A stretch of DNA of 64,000 bases from Providencia rettgeri (GTDB taxonomy: Bacteria > Pseudomonadota > Gammaproteobacteria > Enterobacterales > Enterobacteriaceae), in NCBI RefSeq assembly GCF_013255915.1, contig NZ_CP053896.1, positions 496,001 to 560,000 on the forward strand. Reading direction: 5' to 3'. Below the pieces are notes generated by a model that was not told where the DNA came from, searched no databases, and was given only the letters and a program-made list of their open reading frames with translations. The translations under genes and the position numbers were made by a program. Shown here in pieces: positions 17,520 to 26,378 of the stretch (the first letter of the stretch is position 1; the number at the start of each line of letters is the position of its first letter).

Positions 17520-18924
17520 AAATAAACCCCGGCATACCTGAAGGAGAAAGCATAAACATAATAGTTAGAATAATCGCGAGCGGAATAGGATAATAATACC
17601 AAGGAATGGTTTGGTATTTTTTTGCCACATAATGGTAGCCTTGTACAAAATAAGGGTAGGTAATCAGTAGTAGCCAAAATGCGATTAGTAAGCCTAGGCT
17701 TGCATTAATTGAAGCAATAAAACCAGGTGCAATGATTTGATTGGCCATTAACAGGGCATCATCAAATGAGGGGCTACGGAAGAAAATCCATGCAAAGCAG
17801 ACAAAATGGAAAGTAATAATTCGTGACACCCAAACGGATAATGTTTTATTAGGAATCACTTGGGTCCATCCTAATTTTTCCATGCATAAACTCTTAAGAT
17901 TGAGTAGCACAATTCCTAATCCATGAATGGCTCCCCAAACTACAAATGTCATTGCTGCACCATGCCATAACCCTGAAATGACCATCGCAAGGAATACATT
18001 GGTATTCATACGGCTAAAACCTTTGCGGTTACCGCCTAGGGGGATATAAACATAGTCGCGAATAAATGTAGATAAGCTGATGTGCCAACGGGCCCAAAAC
18101 TCTTTTAAATTTGCAGCTAAATAAGGCGCATTAAAGTTAACAGGGACTCTAAATCCTAATAATAACGCGATGCCCGTCACCAGATTGGTATAACCTGAGA
18201 AGTTAAAGTAAATATTCCAAGCATAGGCATAGGTTGCTACTAGGATCTCTCCCGCATTGTAACCCACGGGAGAATCAAAGACTGGATTTACAAAATTTTC
18301 AGACAAGTAAGAGCTAAATAAAAACAATTTCACTAGTGCTAATGAAATAAGCAATATCGCTTTTCGAGGATCTAAAATCTCACGGCTTTCCGCTTGTATT
18401 TGGGGAAGAAAGTTCTTCGCGCGGTTGATTGGCCCTGCGACGATGCTCGGAAAAAATGCAAGATACAATGTTACATCAAAGAAATCGGCTTTAGGAATTT
18501 CTTTGCGACAAACTGATACCGTATAGCTTACCGAATGGAATACATAAAATGAGAGTCCAAGTGGTGCGAGTATTTCCAATATAGGAAGACCAACACTAAA
18601 ACCAAATTTATCGAGTGTTTGCTGAATAGTCTCTTGGAAGAATGAGTAATATTTAAAGGTGGTAAAGAAGCCAACAATGACAGCGGTAAGAATACCGTAT
18701 ATCCATCGACTAGAGAGCCAATTGGTTGCCACGTTGGTAAGCAAATAAATAATCAGTGTGTAGCTAAATAAGATATAAGCAAAGTCAGGACTAAATGAAT
18801 AAACAAAAAAATAGCTAGCAGTGATTAATAAGCCATTTTGTAACTTTGCACTGGGCTGACAACCCCAATAAATAAGAAAAAAAATCAAGAAAGAGCCAAG
18901 AAACTCAAAAGAGAAGAAATTCAT
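17506..18924 (-). CDS. patA: PatA-like MBOAT acetyl exporter/O-acyltransferase
   Basis: A 472-residue polytopic MBOAT protein. It carries family landmarks: YWGCQPSAK near the start, FFPSIVAGPINRAKNFLPQ, FWARWHISLSTFIRDYVYIPLGG, and the catalytic His in SGLWHGAAMTF near residue 320. It is thought to pass acetyl groups from cytoplasmic acetyl-CoA to the periplasmic SGNH partner. It is the first gene of the operon, and the ATG at 18924 is followed at once by a membrane helix. AlgI/DltB relatives share the fold; the adjacent PatB-like and Ape-like genes favour peptidoglycan acetylation, which is known in Providencia and related genera. Confidence 0.85.
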   Translation of the reverse strand: MNFFSFEFLGSFLIFFLIYWGCQPSAKLQNGLLITASYFFVYSFSPDFAYILFSYTLIIYLLTNVATNWLSSRWIYGILTAVIVGFFTTFKYYSFFQETIQQTLDKFGFSVGLPILEILAPLGLSFYVFHSVSYTVSVCRKEIPKADFFDVTLYLAFFPSIVAGPINRAKNFLPQIQAESREILDPRKAILLISLALVKLFLFSSYLSENFVNPVFDSPVGYNAGEILVATYAYAWNIYFNFSGYTNLVTGIALLLGFRVPVNFNAPYLAANLKEFWARWHISLSTFIRDYVYIPLGGNRKGFSRMNTNVFLAMVISGLWHGAAMTFVVWGAIHGLGIVLLNLKSLCMEKLGWTQVIPNKTLSVWVSRIITFHFVCFAWIFFRSPSFDDALLMANQIIAPGFIASINASLGLLIAFWLLLITYPYFVQGYHYVAKKYQTIPWYYYPIPLAIILTIMFMLSPSGMPGFIYANF

Positions 18925-19022
18925 ATTAGACTCAAAGATGTTAATTATTTTGTTAGAAGGTTAGGGTATATGATATTTGATCTCTTTTTCTATGCAATCA
19001 GAATATTGCTTGTCGTATTGCT

Positions 19023-19140
19023 CGTCATATTTCGAGCGGTGACTTTGTTGGCTACGTTCAGCTACCCTAGTCACATACTTATGTATGCTCCTAGGGATAG
19101 CTTCTCTTGCCGCCTCGCCACCACTCGAACTATTTAGAGC
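19023..19140. repeat. Palindromic intergenic repeat, copy 1
   Basis: About 118 bp with the layout CGTCATATTTCGAG ... CATACTTATGTATG ... CTCGAACTATTTAGAGC. The ends are roughly inverted and the centre is a short CATAC/GTATG hairpin. The same theme occurs at 26120-26240. It resembles an intergenic repeat that I recall from several Enterobacterales (Yersinia, Serratia, Photorhabdus); the family name is uncertain. Confidence 0.8.
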
Positions 19141-19197
19141 AATGTGGTGAAACTGAAATACCCAATAAAAGACAATTAAACCATCAGATTAAAAACG

Positions 19198-19245
19198 AGA
19201 GATAGCTTCTCTTGCCGCCTCGCCAACACTCGAACTATTTAAGGC
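19198..19245. repeat. Partial palindromic repeat (right half only)
   Basis: Repeats the right half of the copy at 19023-19140 (GATAGCTTCTCTTGCCGCC ... CTCGAACTATTTAAGGC) almost letter for letter, so it is probably a local truncated duplication. The rest of the 455-bp gap between patA and bax (18925-19379) shows only the patA promoter region and the bax terminator. Confidence 0.75.
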
Positions 19246-19324
19246 AATAGAGTAAATCTAAAAAAACATAAAAAATGAATTAGTCGAATGAGTTAAGTAA
19301 GTTAAATACGGTTTGTGAGGGATA

Positions 19325-19354
19325 AAAAAATCCACTTAGTTAAGTGGATTTTTT
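19325..19354. terminator. Strong bidirectional terminator after bax
   Basis: Perfect 14-bp arms AAAAAATCCACTTA and TAAGTGGATTTTTT around a GT loop, giving T-runs in both directions; it ends the leftward bax transcript. Confidence 0.9.
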
Positions 19355-19379
19355 ATGTCTTGTACCTGGTGATACAAAA

Positions 19380-20189
19380 TTAAATGCGAGTGGCTGCTCT
19401 TTGCTGAGCTTGTGTAATCAATTCTTCATTACTCGCGTACATCTCTTGTAAATAGCGGTTATAAGTAGAACCTAACTCTGAGTACCCTTTCATATCATTG
19501 ATTAACTTTTTAGTATCTAGCTCATCTTTTGATAGACGCTGTTTTGCTCGTGAAGTACGTAATGACTCATAAGCATTATGGGTATTCATATTTTTCATAT
19601 AAGCAGTCACGGTCTCTTCTACAGAAGAATATGTAGAATAGCCTTTAATCTTTCCTTGTTTGGTCTGGCAGCCACTACCGCAGCGCATACCAAATAAATT
19701 ACCGTTTTGCAGAGCAAGTTGTGATGTACCCCAACCAGACTCTGTTGCTGCTTGTGTGGCAACTAAGTGTGTTGGCATGATGTCGACACGACTCAGTAGT
19801 TTGTTCCAATTTAAACGTTTTGGATTACTACATTTCATACCATAGCTATTACAGATTTGTTCAAGACGGCGCAACTCTTGTGCGCTCCACTTCTTATTAG
19901 CCCGTACTGATAGCAACCAAGTACGTTCAGCCATAATCTGCTTATTCACTTTTTCAATAACAGGGACAACCGTTTTCAAAAATGCTTTCTTTCGAGGCGT
20001 ACCAGAAGGGTATTTACGCAAGTCAGGGAGTGAGGTTTTAGCCTGACTTACATTCTGTTGCACAGTTTTATTAGTATACTCTTTATTGAGCATTGTGCTG
20101 GTACTGGTGGAGCCCATACTCAGGCTCGAAAATAAAAGTAAAAATAAGAAAGCGAAGACGGCGTTTGTCCTCATCGTTCGAGAGGGCAT
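19380..20189 (-). CDS. bax: Bax, peptidoglycan glucosaminidase-family protein
   Basis: A 269-residue protein close in length to E. coli Bax. It has an N-terminal signal or membrane segment (VFAFLFLLLFSSLSMG) and a glucosaminidase domain (PF01832 type) with the catalytic-Glu motif AATESGWGTSQLA (E150), followed by NLFGMRC. It probably cuts the GlcNAc bond in murein, although Bax activity is little studied. It sits upstream of the O-acetylation operon but is separated by its own terminator. O-acetylation is known to limit lytic transglycosylases; a glucosaminidase would not be blocked in the same way, so the adjacency may be functional or chance. Confidence 0.88.
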   Translation of the reverse strand: MPSRTMRTNAVFAFLFLLLFSSLSMGSTSTSTMLNKEYTNKTVQQNVSQAKTSLPDLRKYPSGTPRKKAFLKTVVPVIEKVNKQIMAERTWLLSVRANKKWSAQELRRLEQICNSYGMKCSNPKRLNWNKLLSRVDIMPTHLVATQAATESGWGTSQLALQNGNLFGMRCGSGCQTKQGKIKGYSTYSSVEETVTAYMKNMNTHNAYESLRTSRAKQRLSKDELDTKKLINDMKGYSELGSTYNRYLQEMYASNEELITQAQQRAATRI

Positions 20190-20681
20190 TTGCTTCTCCT
20201 AAGTATCTCTGAACAAAATTCGAGCGAATATTAGCAGATTAATTTTTCACGAGCTACATTTATCCGGGTGACATTAAGGAAACTTCTGTATTATTTTGTG
20301 GGTTTTTTTATATTAATATGAATGTATTGATTTTAAATGACCTAATGGTTTCGTTTGGTATATTTTCATATGATGAATGATAAATTAAACTGTTTATTCC
20401 CGTGGCATTCGCGCTTTACTTAAGTTAAATTTGAGTAAAAAACACACAATTCATTTAGTTATTATAGGGTTATTTTGTCTGAAAAATAAGCAGCTAGTAG
20501 TCTATTTTTTGACCGAAATGAGTTCTCCATCGTTTTATTAAAGCCTATCGAGGCGACAAAAGTGAAATAAGATTATTATCTGCAAATGAGTAAAAAGTGA
20601 CATTTACCTTAAATTTTAAGCGCAACAATGTCAGGATAAAGTCCTATAGGGTGAGTCATATGGATATCACAAATAGTCCCT
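20190..20681. other. Gene-free stretch upstream of bax
   Basis: About 490 AT-rich bp between bax and the DUF4056 gene, both leftward. It should contain the bax promoter. I see no credible frame, RNA gene or repeat. Confidence 0.5.
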
Positions 20682-21827
20682 TTAAGGTTTTAAAATTTGT
20701 TGCAGTAAATCTTGTTGCTTCGCATCTTCCGCCAGCTGTGGAAAATCTGCCACTGTCCAATAAGAGGTCGGTTTGGGGAGCTGTTTCATATTTCCAGTAG
20801 GGAGCAAACGCAGTTGTGCGAGTAATGACAAATCATATTTGAGATAGCGGTCAGGCAACGTTAAAAATAAGCCTTCAGATGGCATAATTTGTGGGGGCAT
20901 CAGAGGATAACGTTGGTCACTTGTTTGGTAATCTCTTGTTAAAACAAGAAATTTCTCTGGTACTCTACGGTAACTGTTCCACCATAAACCATCAACGCTA
21001 TCAAATATTTTTCGCGTGGTTTTTCTATCTTTGCTACCGAGTTGGTGAAGGGCCAGTGGAAGAATATTTTCCATTGATTGAGAGTAAGTGGCTAAAGAGC
21101 CTGCTCGGCCTTGTAGTATCAAAGTTAAGGCGAGACGGGAACCAAGTAAATTTGAGTACAGGTCTTCAGGGGAAAATGCGGAAACCCCTTCAGAAAACCC
21201 CGGTACAGATTGATAGCCATACCACTGTGCAATTTCATGCCATACCGCGAGTTGGAAAGCCAATTTTGCGGCTAAGTAGGCGCTTAGTGTATAGCGCTGT
21301 TTGGCGGATTGTGGCGGTTCAAATGCACTGAAATGTATTTGTCTATCCGCTAATTCTTCACTCAGTGACAACGACCATTGTTGGCCTAGACGTGGGTAAA
21401 TTTGGCTAAATAAGTAAAAAGTATAATCTGCAGTATCTCTGACATGGGAAATATCAATAAACCCGCTTTTATCCGTATAGAGTAAGCCTATTTTTTCATT
21501 ACTGAGCCCCATTAATGCCGCAGAGGCACCTAAAAAGCTGTCATTATAATGATGTTCTCCTAGGCTATTTGCTTCAACGATATTATCGATAGTGTAAAAC
21601 GGGACAGGTAATCCCCATAGCTCAGCTTGCAAGTTGTAGCCAAAGGCGCAGCAAGCGCGCAAACCTTGTGGTGGGGCTAAGGAAGCAATAACAGGCCAAT
21701 TTTGTGAGGCTTCTTCAAAAGTATAGGGGGTAATGACAGGCTCAATAGTGGGTAATTCCAGTTTGTCATGACTTTGGCAGGCGGCTAATAAAAGTCCAAT
21801 TCCCATTGCCAGAACCCATTTGAACAT
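20682..21827 (-). CDS. DUF4056-type lipoprotein
   Basis: A 381-residue lipoprotein: the signal ends in LLLAAC with Cys at about 17. The mature part has PPQGLRACCAFGYN, WHEIAQWYGY (a His-Glu pair that resembles a metalloprotease HExxx-type helix but is not a full HExxH) and FSEGVSAFSPEDLYSN. I recall this as a DUF4056 protein; the function is unknown. Its start overlaps the stop of the BamA-like gene (TAATG), so the two are translationally coupled. The three-gene set of barrel, BamA-like barrel and lipoprotein suggests one envelope complex or pathway. Confidence 0.75.
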   Translation of the reverse strand: MFKWVLAMGIGLLLAACQSHDKLELPTIEPVITPYTFEEASQNWPVIASLAPPQGLRACCAFGYNLQAELWGLPVPFYTIDNIVEANSLGEHHYNDSFLGASAALMGLSNEKIGLLYTDKSGFIDISHVRDTADYTFYLFSQIYPRLGQQWSLSLSEELADRQIHFSAFEPPQSAKQRYTLSAYLAAKLAFQLAVWHEIAQWYGYQSVPGFSEGVSAFSPEDLYSNLLGSRLALTLILQGRAGSLATYSQSMENILPLALHQLGSKDRKTTRKIFDSVDGLWWNSYRRVPEKFLVLTRDYQTSDQRYPLMPPQIMPSEGLFLTLPDRYLKYDLSLLAQLRLLPTGNMKQLPKPTSYWTVADFPQLAEDAKQQDLLQQILKP

Positions 21828-22972
21828 TAAAATGCCTCCCCAACTTGAAAATATACCCCTGTACTGTTGCGGCCGACACCGAAATCCAAGCGAACATTCA
21901 TTCTTGGTTTAAATTCAAAACGATAGCCTACGCCAACGGTGGGCAACCAATGCCCTTGGCCTAATTCAGAGGCAGTATCACTCATGGTTCCTGTTCCTAG
22001 CCAGCCTACAACGCCATGACGCCAATCGAGTTTATGACGAAGTTCTATTTGGCTGGTGAATATATTGTTATCACGATAACGACCTTCATAATACCCGCGC
22101 ATGCGGTTACCATTACCGAGTAATGATAGCTGGTTCCACGGTACATTTCCGGTTGAAAACCTCGCATAATTGTCGAATGCAATAACAGTCTCTTCGGCTA
22201 AGGCATGGTAATAGGCATATTGTAATTGGGTGGTTTGGAAACGTGTATCGCTACCGAGGCTAGGCGCAAAATAAGTATAGATGGCCTCAAAAGCTTGCCC
22301 ATGATAGGCATTGGGCAGAAAATCTCGTGTGTCATAACTGTAGTATGCACTAATGCCTGAATTTAACACCGAACGACCCCCAATTGAATTGGAGAAATAC
22401 TGTTTGGCGCCATCATCAGGATCGCTGGCATTGATTGATGAAAAGTCCCAACCAAGACCAATATAAGTCGAATCGGCTAATTGATATAAGACTCTTGGGG
22501 TTATTTGGAATTCTTGGGAATGGTACTTTTCTTTATTGTGATAGTTTTTCCCTGCAGAATATCCCTTACCCCAGTAATACGTGGGAATATTGTTAATGGT
22601 GCCGGAAACAAATAACCGCCACTGGTCGTTATCAATAAAATTATAATTGGTAAAATTTAAGCCAAACGCGCCTGTAGACGACGCAAAACCACTTAAGCCA
22701 ATAGAAGACGGCTGGGTTTGTTTATCTTCTTTATCTATTCGATATAAACCAACCAGCGCAGTACCAATACCAACGCCCATTTCGGGGGTATAAAATGGCC
22801 CCGGTAATACGCCCCAATCGACAGTTTTACTTTCATCAAAGCTATTTTTTCCACCGAGATCGTTTAACCAGCCATCGATTTGCTGGCGATCAGGGAGTAA
22901 ATCAGCTTTAGCGGGAAAAATAATAAAAAGGCTGAGCAAGGCCAGCCTTTGGATAATTGCCGAATGCCACAT
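21827..22972 (-). CDS. BamA/TamA-family (Omp85-like) outer-membrane barrel lacking POTRA domains
   Basis: A 381-residue outer-membrane protein with a signal peptide (LALLSLFIIFPAKA). It then goes straight into a 16-strand-type surface-antigen barrel: VLPGPFYTPEMGVGIGTALVGLYR, repeated aromatic-ended strands, a GNGNRMRGYYEGRYRD motif akin to the Omp85 (V/I)RGY loop, and a C-terminal strand ending in F. At this length there is no room for POTRA repeats, so it is more likely a patatin-type or lipid-handling barrel than a BAM core subunit. It is coupled by TAATG overlaps to the genes on both sides. Confidence 0.8.
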   Translation of the reverse strand: MWHSAIIQRLALLSLFIIFPAKADLLPDRQQIDGWLNDLGGKNSFDESKTVDWGVLPGPFYTPEMGVGIGTALVGLYRIDKEDKQTQPSSIGLSGFASSTGAFGLNFTNYNFIDNDQWRLFVSGTINNIPTYYWGKGYSAGKNYHNKEKYHSQEFQITPRVLYQLADSTYIGLGWDFSSINASDPDDGAKQYFSNSIGGRSVLNSGISAYYSYDTRDFLPNAYHGQAFEAIYTYFAPSLGSDTRFQTTQLQYAYYHALAEETVIAFDNYARFSTGNVPWNQLSLLGNGNRMRGYYEGRYRDNNIFTSQIELRHKLDWRHGVVGWLGTGTMSDTASELGQGHWLPTVGVGYRFEFKPRMNVRLDFGVGRNSTGVYFQVGEAF

Positions 22973-23991
22973 TAAAAACGGAATTCCCCAGAAATATAAA
23001 AACTATTTCGGTTATTAAAACCGACTTCTGTTAACACATTAAAGTTTCTAGTGAGTTCGACACGGGCACCGATAGTATTATTCCATTTATGGGCAAGATG
23101 TTGTTTAACATCGAATTTTGCATCGTCTGGCGCTAATGCCATCAACCCACTCAATTCAGGCGGTAAATCTAGTTTATTAATATCACCTTTGAATCGTTGG
23201 GTAATATCTTGATACATGGCACCAGTCCAAATTTGTAGCTTTGTATTACCTTGACCAGGGATTAAAGGTTCAAAGATAAATTCATAACCAACCCGAGGAG
23301 TTACAACAAAAGCAGTAATGTCACCGTCTAAGATATCAAGGCTTGTTCTGGTATAGTTAAAATCTAATGTACTAAAGAATTGGTTATACCCACCAGCGAA
23401 GGTAACACCACCACCATACGTTTTTCCTTTATAATCTAATTCAAAAGGCAGATTTTTACCGATATCAATTATATTTTCTTTGCCAAAAATTTTGACCCGA
23501 GCTTTTACACTATCAAGATTTGTGGTTGATGTTCCTTTGGTTTTTCCATAAACGCCATATACGTTCATAAATGGAAAGACCCAAGTATCGAGTTTTAACA
23601 TATGTGATTCATTCTTACTGCGTGTATGTCCTGTTTTAATCATTAAGTCATCATTTAAATCGAATTTAACAAAAGGAATATTTACGCCCTTTTCTGATTT
23701 AAAGGCTATTTTGTCAACTTTTATATCTTGACGTAGGTTCATATATCCGTAGCCGATCCCAAAAGGTTCCGGTAAATCATACCCTCGAGCGCGGGCTTCA
23801 TCGCCCCAAATCGGCAGTACTCGTGACTCTGTGGTAGAAGAACGAGTAATGCCGCCTTCGCTGTTACTTTGTGGGACTCCAGACTCACTTACAGAGACCG
23901 AAAATAACGGACGATCACTATCGGCAAAGCTCACAGACATGCTCATAATAGAAGAAAGAATCAGTGCAGTACTGAATTGAATGCGTTTCAT
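22972..23991 (-). CDS. Unrecognised outer-membrane beta-barrel protein
   Basis: A 339-residue protein with a clear signal peptide (ALILSSIMSMSVSFA) and alternating amphipathic strands ending in a C-terminal FYISGEFRF, the typical outer-membrane signature. The motif LPEPFGIGYGYMNLRQDIKV follows a flexible Ser/Thr-rich N-terminus. I do not recognise the family with confidence. It leads the three-gene leftward operon with the BamA-like and DUF4056 genes and is coupled to the next gene by a TAATG overlap. It may be a channel or partner barrel. Confidence 0.7.
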   Translation of the reverse strand: MKRIQFSTALILSSIMSMSVSFADSDRPLFSVSVSESGVPQSNSEGGITRSSTTESRVLPIWGDEARARGYDLPEPFGIGYGYMNLRQDIKVDKIAFKSEKGVNIPFVKFDLNDDLMIKTGHTRSKNESHMLKLDTWVFPFMNVYGVYGKTKGTSTTNLDSVKARVKIFGKENIIDIGKNLPFELDYKGKTYGGGVTFAGGYNQFFSTLDFNYTRTSLDILDGDITAFVVTPRVGYEFIFEPLIPGQGNTKLQIWTGAMYQDITQRFKGDINKLDLPPELSGLMALAPDDAKFDVKQHLAHKWNNTIGARVELTRNFNVLTEVGFNNRNSFYISGEFRF

Positions 23992-24172
23992 AAAATTGGC
24001 TCAATCTTTAGATAATAGAGAGGTGTAGTTAGGTATATCTATAATAGTTGGAATTTTAACATTGATAATTTTTTTATCGATAGCGCTTAATGCTTTTTTA
24101 TGAAGATCTAAAACTAGATACCTGTATGTTAATTATTTATTTAAGATTATCATTTTTCATACCTAAAATAGC

Positions 24173-24198
24173 TGCCGATGCAAGAAATAACATCGGCA
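24173..24198 (-). terminator. Hairpin after the 60-residue gene
   Basis: Arms TGCCGATG and CATCGGCA with a 10-base loop, followed leftward by AGCTATTTT. A moderate rho-independent terminator for the small gene upstream. Confidence 0.6.
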
Positions 24199-24215
24199 CG
24201 ATAGGGCTGAAAATA

Positions 24216-24398
24216 CTACTTTTTGTTTTGTTGATGAAACTTAACACGCTCATGAAAATAGGCTTTTAAATGGTCTTCCATTTGGTGAATCTTTTGTTCT
24301 AAGGCGTTGACCAGCACTTCATCGCTATTCATATCGAAAACGCGCTGCATCGCCAGTTCATCAACATATTCTTTTTGTGCCTTGGTTAAATCAGCCAT
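24216..24398 (-). CDS. Small conserved-looking protein of unknown function (60 aa)
   Basis: The likely start is the ATG at 24398 (MADLTKAQKEYVDELAMQRV), with AAAGGT eight to nine bases upstream; a longer frame from 24440 adds 14 residues without a ribosome site. The product is short, charged and mostly helical (KEYVDELAMQRVF; LEQKIHQMEDHLKAYFHE), with no membrane segment or Cys. It has its own hairpin terminator. I do not recognise it; a small cytoplasmic protein-binding or regulatory helix pair would fit. Confidence 0.65.
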   Translation of the reverse strand: MADLTKAQKEYVDELAMQRVFDMNSDEVLVNALEQKIHQMEDHLKAYFHERVKFHQQNKK

Positions 24399-24650
24399 AT
24401 TTGAATTACCTTTATTGAAATAGAACTTTTGCTTTATCAATTTAAAGCAAATTAAAGAAAGTGCATTATTGTGCCTCAGTCAATACAGTATGAAAAGTAG
24501 AATAACTGATTGTCGAATAATGATTATTTATTAACTTAGTTGCAATACGAAGGATCAAATCACAATCTCTGTTTGTTAAGAATAATCACAATATTCTTAA
24601 TGAATATAAGCTGATATCCTCGCCAGAGTCACTTATTAATAGGTCTGAAA

Positions 24651-26108
24651 ATGAATAATAAACAACACTACCTTGATACCGCAGCAGGTGAGGGTGAAAA
24701 AGAAGCATCAATGATGGTTGCTATCCCTGGTTCTGAGCTGACGTCTTTATTATTAGAGCAGCGTTTAGAAGAGCAAACTTATTTCACCGATGGTGAAATA
24801 GACTACATTCCTGAGGATGGCGGTTTTTTCTTTAGCTGTAAAAAAGATGAAGAAGAATTACGTTTTTATATCTCTTTAGTGGATAGCGACCCTGAATATA
24901 CCATCAATCCTTATTTTGCCACTGATCCAATCAGCCCTGAGCTGTATGCAGAGGCCAGTGCTGCTCCTCAAGCAGTGATTGTTGAATGTTTATTTCAAGG
25001 GCAGCCATTAGCTAATTACCTTCAGCAGCTGAAAATTATTCAAATATTAGTGCCAGATTTATTACTAGGCTTGGATATTTCTGCCGCAGGGAAAGTGTTT
25101 ACTCGTGAGTGGCTTAATTTCCAACTCATTGATGATTTGATGCCAAGCATTGATTCTTTGTATGTTGTTCATGCTATTTATGATCAAGAAGACAACGAAG
25201 ACAAGCCGGAAGAAGAGCGTGCTCCGACCATGTATTGGTTCCATACTCACGGTTTGGCACGTTGTGGTTTATCGGAAGCAGAAATTATTATACCGCACCC
25301 GATTGCTTCTTATTATGGTATTCCCGAACTATTTTGGAGCTTCGTGAATAACAGTATTACTCACGGAAAAATCGTGTTTAATGAACCTATTTTTATTGGT
25401 CAAACCCAAGCAGGCTATGAGTATTTAGTTGCAGTACCGTTTGAAGAAGGGCTGTTGCATGTGGGTAAATCAACGCCAATTGATGATTTGAAGCCACTTG
25501 AAGAGATGAATTTCGAGTTTGGTGATGCGTCATCAGAGCGTTTCATGGGGGATTGGCATGATCGAGACGAATCTCATCAGCACCCATCCGCGATGTTGTT
25601 TCGTGTGACACAAGAAAACCCAGTATTAGAAAGTTTCTTTGAAGGTTTTGAAGATCAAAACGCCATGATGTTTATGCGCACCGATGAAGAAACGGCAGAT
25701 ATGTCGCGTAAAGCTAAATTGCGTTGGGAATATTTCACCCATATGTTAGATAACTATGGGCCAAAACAGGTCGCTCAGAAGAAAGGCTTTTTTGCCAAAT
25801 TCCTTGGTAAAAACGAGGAAGCTGAAGATTCTGAATGGCGCTTTTTAGTGAAATGCGGTATTGGTTACCATGATGCAGAAGAAGATTTCGATGGTCATGA
25901 ACATATGTGGTTTGAACCTGTTTCTTGGAATGGAGACCAGTTTGAAGGGCGTTTAATTAACCATCCTTTTTATGTGAAAAATATGCAAGAAGGGGAAGTT
26001 TATCCATTAACGCGCGACGATATTACGGATTGGACAATTTATTTCCAAGACGGCAGTTATACCCCTGATACGATATATAAATTGTTAAGTGGCGCTCAAG
26101 TTCACTAA
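24651..26108 (+). CDS. DUF4026/DUF2314-type cytoplasmic protein
   Basis: A 485-residue acidic soluble protein with no signal peptide. The last 75 residues (HEHMWFEPVSWNGDQFEGRL ... YPLTRDDITDWTIYF) match my memory of the DUF2314 domain, found in YegJ-like proteins. The N-terminal two thirds (DGEIDYIPEDGGFFFSCKKD; TMYWFHTHGLARCGLSEAEI) resemble DUF4026. The function is unknown. It is preceded by its own intergenic region and followed by palindromic repeats, so it is probably a single-gene unit. The identification is from motif memory, not a search. Confidence 0.7.
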   Translation: MNNKQHYLDTAAGEGEKEASMMVAIPGSELTSLLLEQRLEEQTYFTDGEIDYIPEDGGFFFSCKKDEEELRFYISLVDSDPEYTINPYFATDPISPELYAEASAAPQAVIVECLFQGQPLANYLQQLKIIQILVPDLLLGLDISAAGKVFTREWLNFQLIDDLMPSIDSLYVVHAIYDQEDNEDKPEEERAPTMYWFHTHGLARCGLSEAEIIIPHPIASYYGIPELFWSFVNNSITHGKIVFNEPIFIGQTQAGYEYLVAVPFEEGLLHVGKSTPIDDLKPLEEMNFEFGDASSERFMGDWHDRDESHQHPSAMLFRVTQENPVLESFFEGFEDQNAMMFMRTDEETADMSRKAKLRWEYFTHMLDNYGPKQVAQKKGFFAKFLGKNEEAEDSEWRFLVKCGIGYHDAEEDFDGHEHMWFEPVSWNGDQFEGRLINHPFYVKNMQEGEVYPLTRDDITDWTIYFQDGSYTPDTIYKLLSGAQVH

Positions 26109-26119
26109 CTTGTCATACT

Positions 26120-26240
26120 CGTCATACTTCAAGCTGCATGGGTGTTGACTGCGCTCAGCCAGCCGAATCACATACTTATGTATGCTCATCGGTCTGTCTT
26201 CGTTTGTCGCCTACATGCAACTTGAATTATTTAGAGTATA
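26120..26240. repeat. Palindromic intergenic repeat, copy 2 (full)
   Basis: About 121 bp from GTCATACTTCAAGCTGCAT to ATGCAACTTGAATTATTTAG, whose ends are near-perfect inverted repeats, with an inner CATAC/GTATG hairpin. It is related to the copy at 19023-19140. It has no coding potential of its own. Confidence 0.85.
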
Positions 26241-26248
26241 TACGCGCC

Positions 26249-26312
26249 ACGATTCAAACCGCATGGGTGTTGACTGAGCTCCGCCAGCCGAATCACATAC
26301 TTATTCAAGCTA
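26249..26312. repeat. Truncated palindromic repeat beside copy 2
   Basis: Left half only (GATTCAAACCGCATGGGTGT ... CCGAATCACATACTTATTC), 9 bp after the full copy and in the same orientation, ending 66 bp before recX. Confidence 0.8.
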
Positions 26313-26378
26313 GAGTACAAAGGTTTATGTTAGACTGGGCGCGCAATGCGCCCAATTTAATGATGAAAGTTTAACGCC

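Noticed and set aside
26138-26374. 78-codon frame before recX
   Set aside because: It runs through the palindromic repeats, has no ribosome site and its product follows the repeat sequence.
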